Part shown: positions 1-10,100 of the stretch, piece by piece | Layout of the letters: every line of letters begins with the position of its first letter | Numbering within the stretch: the stretch's first letter is position 1 | NCBI RefSeq assembly: GCF_030687145.1 | Contig: NZ_CP117460.1 | Location: 3,596,001-3,660,000 of the forward strand | DNA length: 64,000 bases | Source of the DNA: Pseudomonas sp. FP1742 | Lineage (GTDB): Bacteria; Pseudomonadota; Gammaproteobacteria; Pseudomonadales; Pseudomonadaceae | Direction of reading: 5' to 3' | The notes under the pieces: model-generated | What the model was told of the DNA's origin: nothing | Databases searched by the model: none | What the model saw: only the letters and a program-made list of their open reading frames with translations | Made by a program: the position numbers and the translations under genes

Positions 1-2474
1 TCGCCTACCTCTGCCAGGCGTTCATGCACGGTCTGCAGGTTCCATTGATCGCCCCCCTTGAGCTCGGCCACCTCATCGCGAAAAATCGGCACCGACACCG
101 GCAGCCCTTCGCGGGTGCGCACGGCGTAGGCGCAAATCGTGGTGGCGCCCAGACCGTTGCGCAGGTAATCGATGAAAATGCGCCCGACACGGTTTTTCGG
201 TCCCGACACCGCGGAAAAACGATCCGGCAACAGCTTGGCCATGTGGCTGACGATCGCGTGGCTGAAGTCCTTGACCTCATCCCAGCCGTGCTTGCGGGTC
301 AACGGTACAACCAGGTGAATCCCCTTGCCGCCACTGGTTTTGAGAAACGCCTTGAGCCCCAGTTCATCGAGCACCGTGAGGGTCAGCCGGGTGGCTTCGA
401 TCATGCTCTTCCAGGGCAGCGCCGGGTCCGGGTCGAGGTCGAGCACGAAGCGGTCCGGTTTATCCAGATCGACTGACGTGGCGTTCCAGGTGTGCAGCTC
501 CACCGTGCTCATCTGCACCGCGCCGATCAGGGCCTCGGCGCTGTTGATGATCATGATCGGTTGGCCTGTCAGTGCCTTGTCCAAGGTGACAATGCCGGGA
601 ATGGCCAGATTTTCAGCGTTCTTCTGAAAGAACAGTTCACCGGCGATACCCTCCGGCGCGCGCACCAGAGCCACCGGCCGGTCCTTGAGTTGCGGCAGAA
701 TCCACTTGGCGACGCCGGCGTAATACTCCGCCAATTGCATCTTGGTGATGCCGCTGCTGGCGTCGATTACCCTGTCCGGGTGGGTGATACGCACCTTGCC
801 CTGCCCCAGGCCGACTTGTGACGGTGCGGGTGCGGCGTGCTTTTTGCTGGCTGAGGTCTTCACGGTTTTCGGCACCTCCTCGGTGATCTCTTCGGCAGGC
901 TTATCCTCACGCAGACCGTGGAACACAGCATGGCGCACCGAGCCGTCCTTGGTCATTTCGGCAAAGGCTACTTCCGCCAGGAGGCTGGGTTTGAGCCAAT
1001 GCACTCCCTTGGCCTCGAACCCGGTGGGCGGGTTGACCACCGACGGCTTTTTCGTCTGCAGTGGCTTGAGTTGTTCATAAAGACGCTTGAGGGTTGCCTC
1101 GTTGAACCCGGTGCCGACCTTGCCGGCATAGCGCAACTCACCGCTGTCGCGGTCGTGCAACCCCAGCAGCAACGCGCCGAAAGCACTGCGCGCGCCTTTG
1201 GGATCGGTGAAGCCGACCACGACGAATTCCTGCCGATGCTTGCACTTGAGCTTGATCCAGTCACTGGTGCGCCGGGACACGTAAGGCGAGCCCAGGCGTT
1301 TGCCGATCAAGCCTTCCATCTGCATTTCGCAGGCGCTGTTGAGCAAGGCTTCCGGGGACTCGCCGAACGCATCGGAGAATCGCAACAACGGGTTTTCATT
1401 GAGTTTGAGTACAGTCGCCAGCGCCGCCCTGCGCTCCTCGACAGGCACTGCGCGCAGGTCCACGCCGTTGAGGTAGGGCAAATCGAACAGGTAGTAGACG
1501 ATGTTGCCACTACGGCCGGCATCGAAGGCGTTTTGCAGCGCCTGAAAATCCGGAACGCCCCGCTCGTTGGCCACCACCATTTCGCCGTCGAGCCAGGCCG
1601 ATTCCAGGCCCAGCGCCGCTAGCGCCTGGGCCTGCTCAGGCAATTTGTGAGTCCAGTCGTGACCGTTGCGGGTAAAGAGTTTGACCTCGCCGTGGTCGAT
1701 ACGCGCCATCACCCGGTAGCCGTCGAACTTGATCTCATAGCTCCATTCGCCGCTCGGCGCGGATTCGACCAGCGTCGCCAGTTCAGGCTTGAGCAGCTCC
1801 GGCAGCCTGGCTTTACGGGCGCCTTTCAGTATTGGCGACTTTTCCTTGCGTGCCTTGGCCGGAGCTTTTTTGATCGGTTTGGGTGGTTCCGCACCGTGCT
1901 TTTTTTCCACGATGGTGCGGTCGCTGAGCACGCTGTCGGGCTCGGCGGCGACCACGTCGTACTCGCTTTCGGGCCTGGCTGCGCCGTCCTGATGCTTGAT
2001 CAGAAACCATTGCTCCTGCTTGCCCGGCATGTGCGTGCGCACGAGGTTCCACAAACCGCCGAGTTTTTCCCCTTGCAACTCGAATTTCAATCGCCCCTTG
2101 GCATATGCCTTTGCCGGGTCGTCCTGGGGAATCCACACGCCGCGATCCCAAACGATCACGTCACCGGCACCGTAATGCCCTTCGGGAATGTTGCCTTCGA
2201 ACGTGGCGTAATCGAGTGGGTGGTCTTCTACATGAATCGCCAGGCGCTTGACCTTGGGGTCCAGCGACGGGCCTTTCGGCACGGCCCAACTTTTCAGTGC
2301 GCCATCGAGTTCCAGGCGAAAGTCATAGTGCAGGTGCGAGGCGTCATGCTTCTGAACGCAGAACTGCAAGGCATGATCCTTCGTCGTCCTTTTGCCCGAG
2401 CGTTTGGCGGCGGCCGGTTCCGGGGTCGCCGCAAAATCACGCTTGCGGTTGTAATCGTCCAGGGTCTTGTTCAT
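1..2474 (-). CDS. ligD: ATP-dependent DNA ligase LigD (multidomain NHEJ ligase), 3' end cut by window
   Basis: Non-homologous end-joining enzyme that processes and seals double-strand breaks, normally together with Ku. Reading from the ATG at 2474, 824 codons are open to the window edge, so only the last residues are missing. Domain order is PE-Lig-Pol, as in Pseudomonas. The N-terminal 3'-phosphoesterase shows HLHYDFRLE and a conserved PEGHYGAGDV block. A Lys-rich linker follows near residues 195-215. The ligase core carries the adenylation motif EIKFDGYR with the nucleotidyl Lys at about residue 249. The C-terminal primase-like polymerase shows RNGLGATTICAYAVR. No ku gene is visible beside it. 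Long plus-strand frames over this interval are shadows. The protein still ends in-frame (HERLAEVG) at the boundary. Confidence 0.95.
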   Translation of the reverse strand, partial: MNKTLDDYNRKRDFAATPEPAAAKRSGKRTTKDHALQFCVQKHDASHLHYDFRLELDGALKSWAVPKGPSLDPKVKRLAIHVEDHPLDYATFEGNIPEGHYGAGDVIVWDRGVWIPQDDPAKAYAKGRLKFELQGEKLGGLWNLVRTHMPGKQEQWFLIKHQDGAARPESEYDVVAAEPDSVLSDRTIVEKKHGAEPPKPIKKAPAKARKEKSPILKGARKARLPELLKPELATLVESAPSGEWSYEIKFDGYRVMARIDHGEVKLFTRNGHDWTHKLPEQAQALAALGLESAWLDGEMVVANERGVPDFQALQNAFDAGRSGNIVYYLFDLPYLNGVDLRAVPVEERRAALATVLKLNENPLLRFSDAFGESPEALLNSACEMQMEGLIGKRLGSPYVSRRTSDWIKLKCKHRQEFVVVGFTDPKGARSAFGALLLGLHDRDSGELRYAGKVGTGFNEATLKRLYEQLKPLQTKKPSVVNPPTGFEAKGVHWLKPSLLAEVAFAEMTKDGSVRHAVFHGLREDKPAEEITEEVPKTVKTSASKKHAAPAPSQVGLGQGKVRITHPDRVIDASSGITKMQLAEYYAGVAKWILPQLKDRPVALVRAPEGIAGELFFQKNAENLAIPGIVTLDKALTGQPIMIINSAEALIGAVQMSTVELHTWNATSVDLDKPDRFVLDLDPDPALPWKSMIEATRLTLTVLDELGLKAFLKTSGGKGIHLVVPLTRKHGWDEVKDFSHAIVSHMAKLLPDRFSAVSGPKNRVGRIFIDYLRNGLGATTICAYAVRTREGLPVSVPIFRDEVAELKGGDQWNLQTVHERLAEVG

Positions 2475-2640
2475 GGCATACCGGGTGCTCGCTGCGGGAC
2501 GCTGAATCGGCACGTCTCTACATCAGCAGAGCGACAGGCCCGGAATAAAATTCCATCGCCATTGAAATCGCCCGGACAGACGGACCAGTGCCGAGGTACT
2601 TGTTCGCCGCCTCGCAGAGTAATGCTGCAATCTTTTGAGC

Positions 2641-3318
2641 TTATTCCAGCTTCGCCAACAACGCCTTGGCGGTCGCTTCCGAGGACGCCGGGTTCTGGCC
2701 GGTTAGCAAAAGACCATCCACCACCACGTAACTCGCCCAGTCATCGGCCTTGGAGTAAATGCCACCGCTGGCCTTGAGCATGTCCTCCACCAAAAACGGC
2801 ACAACGTCCGTCAATTGCACAGCGGCTTCTTCGGAGTTGGTAAAACCCGTCACGCGCTTGCCTTTGACCAACGGTTGGCCGTGCGCATCCTTGACGTGAC
2901 GCAACACACCCGGCGCGTGACAGACCGCCGCCACCGGTTTGCCCGCCTTGGAAAACGCCTCGATCAGCGCAATCGAATCGGTGTCTTCAGCCAGATCCCA
3001 CAACGGGCCATGGCCACCGGGGTAGAAAACAGCGTCGTAATCCTCGGCCTTGACGGTGCTGAGCACCACGGTAGACGCCAATGCGGACTGCGCAGCGGAA
3101 TCCTTGCGAAAGCGATCGGTGGCTGCGGTTTGCGCGTCCGGTTCATCGCTTTTAGGGTCCAGCGGCGGCTGGCCGCCCTTGGGCGAGGCCAGGGTCAGCT
3201 GCGCGCCGGCGTCTTTGAAGGTGTAATACGGCGCGGCGAATTCTTCGAGCCAAAAGCCGGTTTTCTTGCCAGTGTTGCCCAATTGATCGTGGGACGTTAA
3301 AACCATCAGGATTTTCAT
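2641..3318 (-). CDS. DJ-1/PfpI (class I glutamine amidotransferase-like) protein
   Basis: A 225-residue cytoplasmic protein of the DJ-1/PfpI superfamily, close in length and motif order to the Hsp31-like glyoxalase III/chaperone branch. The nucleophile elbow is AVCHAPG with Cys133 followed by His134. The acidic partner is probably Glu26 in GFWLEEF, and FYPGGHGPLWDL is the conserved glycine loop before it. No signal peptide is present. It lies alone between ligD and the type VI island, transcribed away from the latter. Family membership is clear from the motifs. Whether it acts on methylglyoxal, on glycated targets or only as a stress protein cannot be read from sequence. Confidence 0.88.
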   Translation of the reverse strand: MKILMVLTSHDQLGNTGKKTGFWLEEFAAPYYTFKDAGAQLTLASPKGGQPPLDPKSDEPDAQTAATDRFRKDSAAQSALASTVVLSTVKAEDYDAVFYPGGHGPLWDLAEDTDSIALIEAFSKAGKPVAAVCHAPGVLRHVKDAHGQPLVKGKRVTGFTNSEEAAVQLTDVVPFLVEDMLKASGGIYSKADDWASYVVVDGLLLTGQNPASSEATAKALLAKLE

Positions 3319-3418
3319 GTCGTTCTCCAGTCGATTTCAGGTGTGTTCGGCGCTGGATTTGACCATCGGGCGACACCGTTCGTTGCACTCACTCCCGGCA
3401 TGACGGCTCATAGCCTTA

Positions 3419-3542
3419 GTGCGCAAGAAGTTGCGCAGTCATCCCGTCGAAAGGCGCCTCGACAACGCTGGAGGCCCGGTGTATCAAGCCCTCCAGCCGA
3501 GTGCGCAAGAAGTTGCGCAGTGGTGCGCAACTTCTTGCGCAC
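3419..3542. promoter_or_regulatory. Three dyad operators TGCGCAA-N4-TTGCGCA upstream of hcp
   Basis: The same 18-bp dyad (TGCGCAA, four bases, TTGCGCA) occurs at 3420-3437, 3502-3519 and, in opposite orientation of its spacer, 3524-3541. The last two abut and together make a 19-bp perfect hairpin. Their centres lie about 212, 130 and 108 bp upstream of the -12 element of the sigma-54 promoter at 3627. That is the usual place for enhancer-binding-protein sites. The identity of the activator is not visible. Confidence 0.7.
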
Positions 3543-3626
3543 TTTTTCAGGTAATCGTTGCCAAGAAACCTCCAAGCGCTTGAAAAAACCTCCCAACCAC
3601 CTGTTTTATATAGCTTTAATCATTTC

Positions 3627-3642
3627 TGGCACGCTCTTTGAT
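3627..3642 (+). promoter_or_regulatory. Sigma-54 (RpoN) -24/-12 promoter of hcp
   Basis: TGGCAC at 3627-3632, five bases, then TTGAT at 3638-3642 fits the RpoN consensus TGGCAC-N5-TTGCA with one mismatch, and the invariant GG/G positions are kept. It lies about 70 bp before the hcp start and downstream of three operator dyads, as expected for an activator-dependent sigma-54 promoter. RpoN control of hcp clusters is known in Pseudomonas; here it is inferred. Confidence 0.7.
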
Positions 3643-3712
3643 AACAGTCAGGCACCCACCGGGCGATACCGCCTCCCGGGCACCTTAAATTTATCCGCAA
3701 GGAGAGCACCCC

Positions 3713-4228
3713 ATGGCAACACCAGCGTACATGTCCGTTACCGGCGAAAAACAAGGCCTGATCACTGCCGGCGCATTCACCGCCGACTCCGTTGGCAACA
3801 CCTACCAGGAAGGCCACGAAGACCAGGTCATGGTTCAGGCGTTCAGCCACGACGTGATCATCCCGCGTGACCCACAGTCCGGCCAACCGACCGGTCAGCG
3901 TGTACACAAGCCAGTCGTGATCACCAAGGTCTACGACAAGTCTTCGCCACTGCTGCAAGCGGCGCTGACCTCCGGCGAGCGCATGAGCGAAATCGTTATC
4001 CAGTGGTACCGCACTTCGGCTCAAGGTACCCAAGAGCACTACTACACCACCAAACTGGAAGACGCGATCATCGTCGCCATCAACAACAAAATGCACAACT
4101 GCCAGGATCCGTCGAACGCACACTTCACGCACCTGGAAGAAGTGCAGTTCACCTACCGCAAAATCACCTGGACCCACGAAGTATCCGGTACTTCGGGTTC
4201 CGATGACTGGCGCGCTCCAGTCGTTTAA
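3713..4228 (+). CDS. hcp: Type VI secretion tube protein Hcp
   Basis: A 171-residue Hcp of the longer HcpA-like class. It assembles as stacked hexamers inside the T6SS sheath and is itself expelled. Visible family features are the N-terminal MATPAYMSVTGEKQG strand, the QAFSHDV and PVVITKVYDKSSPLL blocks, and a C-terminal HLEEVQFTYRKITWTH segment. The start follows an AAGGAGA ribosome site with 7-nt spacing. No other T6SS core gene (sheath, baseplate, ClpV) is nearby, so this is an orphan hcp-vgrG-effector cluster that must use an apparatus encoded elsewhere. A hairpin after the stop probably limits read-through into vgrG. Confidence 0.96.
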   Translation: MATPAYMSVTGEKQGLITAGAFTADSVGNTYQEGHEDQVMVQAFSHDVIIPRDPQSGQPTGQRVHKPVVITKVYDKSSPLLQAALTSGERMSEIVIQWYRTSAQGTQEHYYTTKLEDAIIVAINNKMHNCQDPSNAHFTHLEEVQFTYRKITWTHEVSGTSGSDDWRAPVV

Positions 4229-4248
4229 TCGCGGCTGACAGTTACAAG

Positions 4249-4280
4249 CATCGGCCAGCTCTGCTGGTCGATGTTGTTTA
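4249..4280 (+). terminator. Hairpin between hcp and vgrG (attenuator/terminator)
   Basis: An 11-bp stem (4249-4259 with 4263-4273, one G-T pair) with a TCT loop follows the hcp stop, then a weak T-rich tail (TTGTTT). It probably terminates or attenuates most transcripts after hcp so that Hcp is made in excess over VgrG, and may also stabilise the hcp mRNA. Confidence 0.55.
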
Positions 4281-4358
4281 CGCCCCTCCAGAATTTCGCG
4301 TCCGTTGCCCGGTTTCCGGTTGCCAACGAACGCAGCAGCACTGCACGAGGAACAAGGG

Positions 4359-6401
4359 ATGTTCGCGCCGGCCAATCAGACTCACTTTGCCCTGACCATC
4401 GAAGGACTGGAAAACGATCTCCAGGTCCTGTCCCTGCAAGGTCGGGAAGCCATCAGCCAGCCTTTTGTGTTTGAGGTGGAGCTGGTCAGCGAGCAGCCGT
4501 CCCTGGACCTCGAGACCTTGCTGCACAAACCGGCTTTTTTGCAGCTCTCGCCTGACGGCAGCGGCATTCATGGCCAGATCTACCGCGCCGCCCAGGGCGA
4601 TTCGGGCAAACGCCTGACCCGCTACGCCGTGACGCTGCGCCCGCAGCTGTCCTACCTGGCGCACCGCATCAACCAACGCATCTTCCAGAACCTCACCGTT
4701 CCGAAAATCATCGGGATGGTCCTCGAAGAGCACGGCATCCAGAGCAATGCCTACGAATTCAAAGTCGGGGCGATTTATCCCGAGCGCATTTACTGCGTTC
4801 AGTACGATGAATCGGACCTGCAATTCATCCAGCGCCTGTGCGAGGAAGAAGGTATCCATTACCACTTCCAGCACAGCGCCACGGCCCACAAGCTGGTGTT
4901 CGGCGATGATCAGACGGTGTTCCCGAAACTCGCGCCCGTGGCCTATCATCAAGACTCCGGCATGGTCGCCAACGACCCGGTGATCAAGCGCTTCGACCTG
5001 CGCCTGGAAACCCGCACCAGCCGCACCACCCGCCGCGACTACGACTTCGAAAAGCCGCGCCTGAAACTGGAAAGCGAAAACCGTGGCGACGCCCTGCCCG
5101 ACCTCGAAGACTACGACTACCCTGGTCGCTTCATCGACCGCGAACGCGGCAAGCACCTGGCCAAACGCGCCCTCGAGCGTCATCGCAGCGACTTCCAGTT
5201 GGCCGAAGGCCGAAGCGATCAGCCGTTGCTGGTCAGCGGCCACTTCCTGGCCCTGACCCAACACCCCAAGGCCAAGTGGAACGACCTGTGGCTGCTGACC
5301 GAAATCCTCCACGAAGGCAAACAGCCGCAAGTGCTGGAAGAGTCGGTGACCAGCAGCACCACCAACCTCAAGGACGACTTCCACCAGGGCTACCGCAACC
5401 GTTTCCAGGCCACCCCCTGGGACGTGCCGAACCGCCCGCCGCTGAACCACCCCAAGCCACGAATCCTCGGCAGCCAGAGCGCCGTGGTCACCGGGCCAAA
5501 AGGTGAAGAGATCCACTGCGACCGATACGGCCGCGTCAAAGTGCAATTCCATTGGGACCGCGAAGGTCAGGCCGACGACAAGACCAGCTGCTGGCTGCGC
5601 GTCTCCTCCGCCTGGGCCGGCGCCCACTACGGCGGCATTGCCATTCCGCGGATCGGCATGGAAGTACTGGTCAGCTTCCTCGAAGGCGACCCCGATCAAC
5701 CGCTGATCAGCGGCTGCCTGTACCACAAGGAAAACGTCGTCCCGTACGCCCTGCCGGCGAACAAGACCCGCAGCACCTTCAAAACCCTGAGCTCTCCGGG
5801 CGGCGGCGGTTTCAACGAACTGCGCATCGAAGACAAAAAGGGCCAGGAACAGATCTTCCTGCACGCCCAGCGCGACTGGGACGAGAACGTCGAACACGAC
5901 CAGAAAATCCGCGTCGGCAACGAACGCCACGACACCGTCGAGCAAAACAGCTACAGCGAATTCAAGGCCGAAGAACACCACACCGTCTACGCCGACCGCA
6001 AAGTCGAAGCCCGCGCCAACGACCACCTCACCGTGGGCGTCAACCAGCACATCAAGGTCGGCACCGGCCAGTTCATCGAAGCCGGCCAGGAAATCCACCT
6101 GAGCAGCGGCATGAAAGTCGTGCTCGAGGCCGGCAGCGAACTCACCCTCAAGGCCGGCGGCAGCTTCATCAAGATCGACGCCAGCGGCGTCACCCTCAGC
6201 GGCCCGGCGATCAACATGAACTCCGGCGGTAGCCCGGGCAGCGGCACCGGCGCCGCCCCGCTGATGCCCGGCGTGCTGAAACAGGCCGACGCTGACAAGG
6301 CCGGCCAGGTCCTGACCCCGGCCCAGATCAACACCCTCAAACGTAACGCGCCGTTCTGTGAAGAGTGCGAGAAGTGCAAGGCAGGTGCTTGTGCGATCTA
6401 A
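4359..6401 (+). CDS. vgrG: Type VI secretion tip protein VgrG (TssI)
   Basis: Spike protein that caps the Hcp tube and carries the effector. The preferred start is ATG 4359 (MFAPANQTHFALTIEGL) behind an AGGAACAAGGG site; an upstream ATG at 4305 would add 18 unconvincing residues. The 680-residue product has the gp27-like N-terminal region (CVQYDESDLQFIQRLCEEEGIHYHF), the gp5 OB-fold region (CDRYGRVKVQFHWDREG, SWAGAHYGGIAIPRIGMEVLVSFLEGDPDQP) and a beta-helical repeat tail rich in VGxxQ/HxTVxAD-type turns. It ends in a short Cys-rich extension (CEECEKCKAGAC) after residue 660, probably the adaptor or effector docking segment. The DUF4123 gene overlaps its 3' end. Confidence 0.95.
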   Translation: MFAPANQTHFALTIEGLENDLQVLSLQGREAISQPFVFEVELVSEQPSLDLETLLHKPAFLQLSPDGSGIHGQIYRAAQGDSGKRLTRYAVTLRPQLSYLAHRINQRIFQNLTVPKIIGMVLEEHGIQSNAYEFKVGAIYPERIYCVQYDESDLQFIQRLCEEEGIHYHFQHSATAHKLVFGDDQTVFPKLAPVAYHQDSGMVANDPVIKRFDLRLETRTSRTTRRDYDFEKPRLKLESENRGDALPDLEDYDYPGRFIDRERGKHLAKRALERHRSDFQLAEGRSDQPLLVSGHFLALTQHPKAKWNDLWLLTEILHEGKQPQVLEESVTSSTTNLKDDFHQGYRNRFQATPWDVPNRPPLNHPKPRILGSQSAVVTGPKGEEIHCDRYGRVKVQFHWDREGQADDKTSCWLRVSSAWAGAHYGGIAIPRIGMEVLVSFLEGDPDQPLISGCLYHKENVVPYALPANKTRSTFKTLSSPGGGGFNELRIEDKKGQEQIFLHAQRDWDENVEHDQKIRVGNERHDTVEQNSYSEFKAEEHHTVYADRKVEARANDHLTVGVNQHIKVGTGQFIEAGQEIHLSSGMKVVLEAGSELTLKAGGSFIKIDASGVTLSGPAINMNSGGSPGSGTGAAPLMPGVLKQADADKAGQVLTPAQINTLKRNAPFCEECEKCKAGACAI

Positions 6402-7128
6402 TCGGCTGACACCCAAAGACTGGCTGGCACAACAGCCGCTGCAAAAAGACGAACGCCTGTACCTGATCGTCAGCGCCGCCAGCGATGCCGAAGCGCTCAA
6501 AGCCTTGTACCAGAGCGAACCGTCCATCCAAACCATTCCCGTCTGGGGCGGAACGCCCTACTCCACCTGGCAACCGGTAATGCCCTACGTTGCCGAACTG
6601 GAAAACAACTCGGCCTTCCTGCCTTGGGTCACCGAAACCGACGCCCTCGACTGGGGTTGGCTGGCGGTTTCCCGCTCGGAACCCAACGAAGTCTTCGAAC
6701 ACCTGCGCAGTTTGACCCAAGTGAAGATGCCGGACGGGACCGAGGTGTTTTTCCGGTTCTGGGACGGGCGGCATATCTATCCGATTCTTGAAGGGCTGGG
6801 TGAAACGGCTGGGGAAGTGTTGCCGATGTTTGAGCGGTATCTGATCAATGGGCGCAGCCTGGAAGTCGGGCCGAGGGTGGTGCCGAAGGCGAAGGATTGG
6901 CCGTGGTGGGAGGTGCCGAAGAAGTTGCTGGATCAGTTGGCGAAAGAAGATCAGACGACGCTGGTCGGCAACTTGATGCAATGGCTCGAAGAAGCACGCC
7001 CGGATCTCTACACCGCGTGGCCCGAGAACAACCTGAAACTGAAAATCACCCGTTTCGTGCGCCGCCCGGATGCTCCGGACAACCTTAAAGAAGCACTGTT
7101 AAACCACCTGATTCTGGAGCAAGGCTGA
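6391..7128 (+). CDS. DUF4123 type VI effector adaptor (Tap/TEC-like)
   Basis: DUF4123 proteins are chaperone-adaptors that load a cognate effector onto VgrG. I take GTG 6391 as the start (MRSNRLTPKDWL), overlapping the vgrG stop by 11 bases and preceded by AAGGCAGG; an in-frame ATG at 6358 lies deeper inside vgrG. The 245-residue product has the family's order: an N-terminal hydrophobic strand (LYLIVSAASDAEALKALY), a WGGTPYSTWQPVMPYVAEL block, then LPWVTETDALDWGWLAVS and FFRFWDGRHIYPILE. It sits exactly between vgrG and rhs, and its stop overlaps the rhs start (TGATG). This implies translational coupling and that the Rhs protein is its client. Confidence 0.88.
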   Translation: MRSNRLTPKDWLAQQPLQKDERLYLIVSAASDAEALKALYQSEPSIQTIPVWGGTPYSTWQPVMPYVAELENNSAFLPWVTETDALDWGWLAVSRSEPNEVFEHLRSLTQVKMPDGTEVFFRFWDGRHIYPILEGLGETAGEVLPMFERYLINGRSLEVGPRVVPKAKDWPWWEVPKKLLDQLAKEDQTTLVGNLMQWLEEARPDLYTAWPENNLKLKITRFVRRPDAPDNLKEALLNHLILEQG

Positions 7129-10100
7129 TGGATCGCGTTGCCACTATCGAAACACAATTGGATTCCTTCAAAAACAGCCTGAAGCTGTACCGCGAGGAAA
7201 CCAAGAGCTGGTACGCACAGCTTGCTGACAAAGCCAGCCGAGCTGCAGACATGCCCTCCCTGCTTGGTATGGAGCGCGTAATCAAGGCCGGCGACTCCAG
7301 CAAGTCTGTCAGCATGACTGATGGTGATTTTTCATACGTCGCCAAGTGCCCGCTTGTAGGGCCACTGCTGATTGAGAGCAAATTCGAATCGGTTTTCGAC
7401 ATCCCTATCGGCGATATCAAGGTCGATATCATTGCCGTGGATGGAGGCGCCAAGTCGACGATTACCTTGGATAAACAGGGTAAAGGCAGCTTTCAGGGAC
7501 AGCCTGGAAAATCCTATAAGATCCACGTCCACGATCAGGTGACGCCTGCGCAGATCGACACCCTTTTCAAATCCTACGACGGCTTAGCTGCCGATCTGGA
7601 AGGGTTTCTGCGCAAGGAATGGACAGGCTTCAAACCGCAGTGGTCGAATCAAAGTGCGTCAGCCAAAGCGATGGCAATTGGGGTCGGCATTCTCGAAGGT
7701 GGATGGGAAGCTATCAAAGGCGTCTGGGATGGCATCTCAAAGGCCTTGGACATCCTTCAAAACCCTAAAAAGTTTGCAGAGGACTTGGGGGCCGGTGCCG
7801 AGGAACTGATCAAGCTGGCCAAAGAGGCGCCAGATGTGATGAAACAGGCGATGTTGCTTGCCAGCGACGAGGCCGCACTGTTCTTGATGGTGCATTGCGC
7901 ATCTATCTGGGTTTCAGCATTGCCACCGACGCAAGCGGCGGGCCAAACGGCGAAGATGACATCGGCCGCCGTTATCGGAATTCTCATCGACATCGTGATT
8001 TCGGTCGTACTGACCGTCGCAGCCGAAGGCGCCGGGCTATTTTACCTAGCCGCACGTTTAGCAAAATACGGCCAGATCATCGTCAAGGCTGTTACCGGAT
8101 TTGTGAAGTCGTTGTTCAACATCATCAAAGGCTTCATGGGCTACGTCGGCAAATACGTCGCTATCGCCGCTCGTGGAGTAGCGACTCGGGTAGAAAAGGG
8201 AGTCGCGCAGCTACGCTTTGATGGCAAACGTAATGCGACCGTTGAACACGGAAAGCGTCCTGATGATGCCTCGAAACAATCGAAAAACCCCGATGAAAAA
8301 AGCGCTGCACCGGCGCAGGACACTTGCACCAACGGCTGTCCGGTTTCAATGGTCACGGGTGAGGAACTACTGACTCTTACCGATGGCCAACTCCACGGTC
8401 TGCTGCCGTTTGAGTGGACGCGCCTTTATCGCACCAGTGCGGTCGAGATCGACAGTCGTCTTGGGTATGGATGGAGCCACGCTCTTTCTCATCGGCTGGA
8501 TCTGGATGATGAAGGCGTCCTGTGGACGGACAACGAAAACCGAACCACTCGTTTTCCGATGCCGACACAACAGCGCCCCGCTATCACTAATAGCCTGTCG
8601 AAAGCGGCCATCTACCTGGGATCGACCCCAGGCGAACTCATCTTGACGCAGGCCGGACAGAATCCGCGCTTTTATCATTTCCGCGCGGGCCGTTTGATCA
8701 CCATCAGTGACGCGTACAACAACCAGTTACTGTTGACCTACGATTTTGCTGACCGAATCCAGCGTATCGACAACAACGCCGGACGTTCCCTTTTAGTCCG
8801 CCACGAAGACCGTCATATCGTTGCCGTGGATTACCAGCTGCGCCGCGCCGAATACACGGATCAAGGTCAACGGCAGGAGCCATGGATCACCGTACAAACC
8901 CTGGTGACCTATCGGTACAACTCGCAAGGCCAACTTATCAGCGCCACCAATGCTGCCGGTGAAACTGAACACTACCGTTACAACGAACAGCACGTAATTT
9001 TGGAACGACAACTGGCCGGCGGTGCGAGCTTTTTCTGGGAGTGGGAAAACGAAGGTAAATCGTCACGCAGCATCCGTCACTGGGCCAGCTTTTCACAGAT
9101 GGACTCGCAGTACGCTTGGGACGATGCCGGCAAAGTTACCGTTACAAACGCGGATGGTAGCGAGCAGGTTTATGTGCATGACGAAAATGCTCGACTCATC
9201 AGCGAGATCGCTGCGGACGGCGCTGAAACACAGAAAGCCTATGACGAAAAAGGTCGGCTGATTGAAGAAAAGGATCCTCTCGGCGCAATCACTGAATATC
9301 GTTACAACGACGCCGGCCTGCTTGCCGTTGTTATTCCTCCTGAAGATGCGCCGACATTCTACGAATATCGACATGGCTTTGTGAGTGAGATTCATCGCGG
9401 CAAAGCGAGCTGGAAATACCAGCGAAATAGCCAAGGCGATATCACCCGCCAGACAGATCCTGACGGCAACGAAACACACTACAGCTACGATGCCCAAGGT
9501 CGTGTGCTGGAGATCGTTCATCCAGACGGCGGACGGCATCAGCTCGCCTGGAATGGACTGGGTCAGTTGATCGAAGAGGCATTGCCTGATGGGGGGCGGC
9601 GTAAATACCGCTACGACGCACTGGGTCGTCAGATCACCCGCCAGGACGAACACGGCACCATCACCCATTACCAATGGGATGCGGCTGGCCGCTTGACGCA
9701 GACCACACAGCCTGGCGGTGCGACCCGCACTTACACCTATAACGCCTACGGCAAGATCACAGCCGAGCGCGATGAACTGGGCCGTATCACCCGCTACGAA
9801 TACGCCGACAACCTGCAACTTGTCAGCCGCCGCATCAACCCGGACGGCAGTGAGCTGCGCTATCGCTACGACAACTCACGCCTGCTGCTGACTGAGATCG
9901 AAAACGAGCGCGGCGAACATTATCAGCTCGACTATTACTCAAACGGGCTGATACAGCAGGAAACTGGATTTGATGGTCGCCGTACTGCCTACGAATATGA
10001 CCTGAATGGCAATCTGCTGAAAAAAACCGAGTACGGCGACGACGGTAGCGAACTGGTCACTGAATACCAGCGTGACTCCGGTGGCCGCTTGCTCGTGAAG

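Noticed and set aside
3501-3542. Perfect 19-bp hairpin followed by a T5 run, read as a plus-strand terminator
   Set aside because: No plus-strand gene lies upstream, and the hairpin consists of two copies of a dyad also found alone at 3420, upstream of a sigma-54 promoter; operator sites explain it better.
4278-6536. A 752-codon minus-strand frame over vgrG
   Set aside because: Antisense shadow of a GC-rich gene; the plus strand encodes an unmistakable VgrG.
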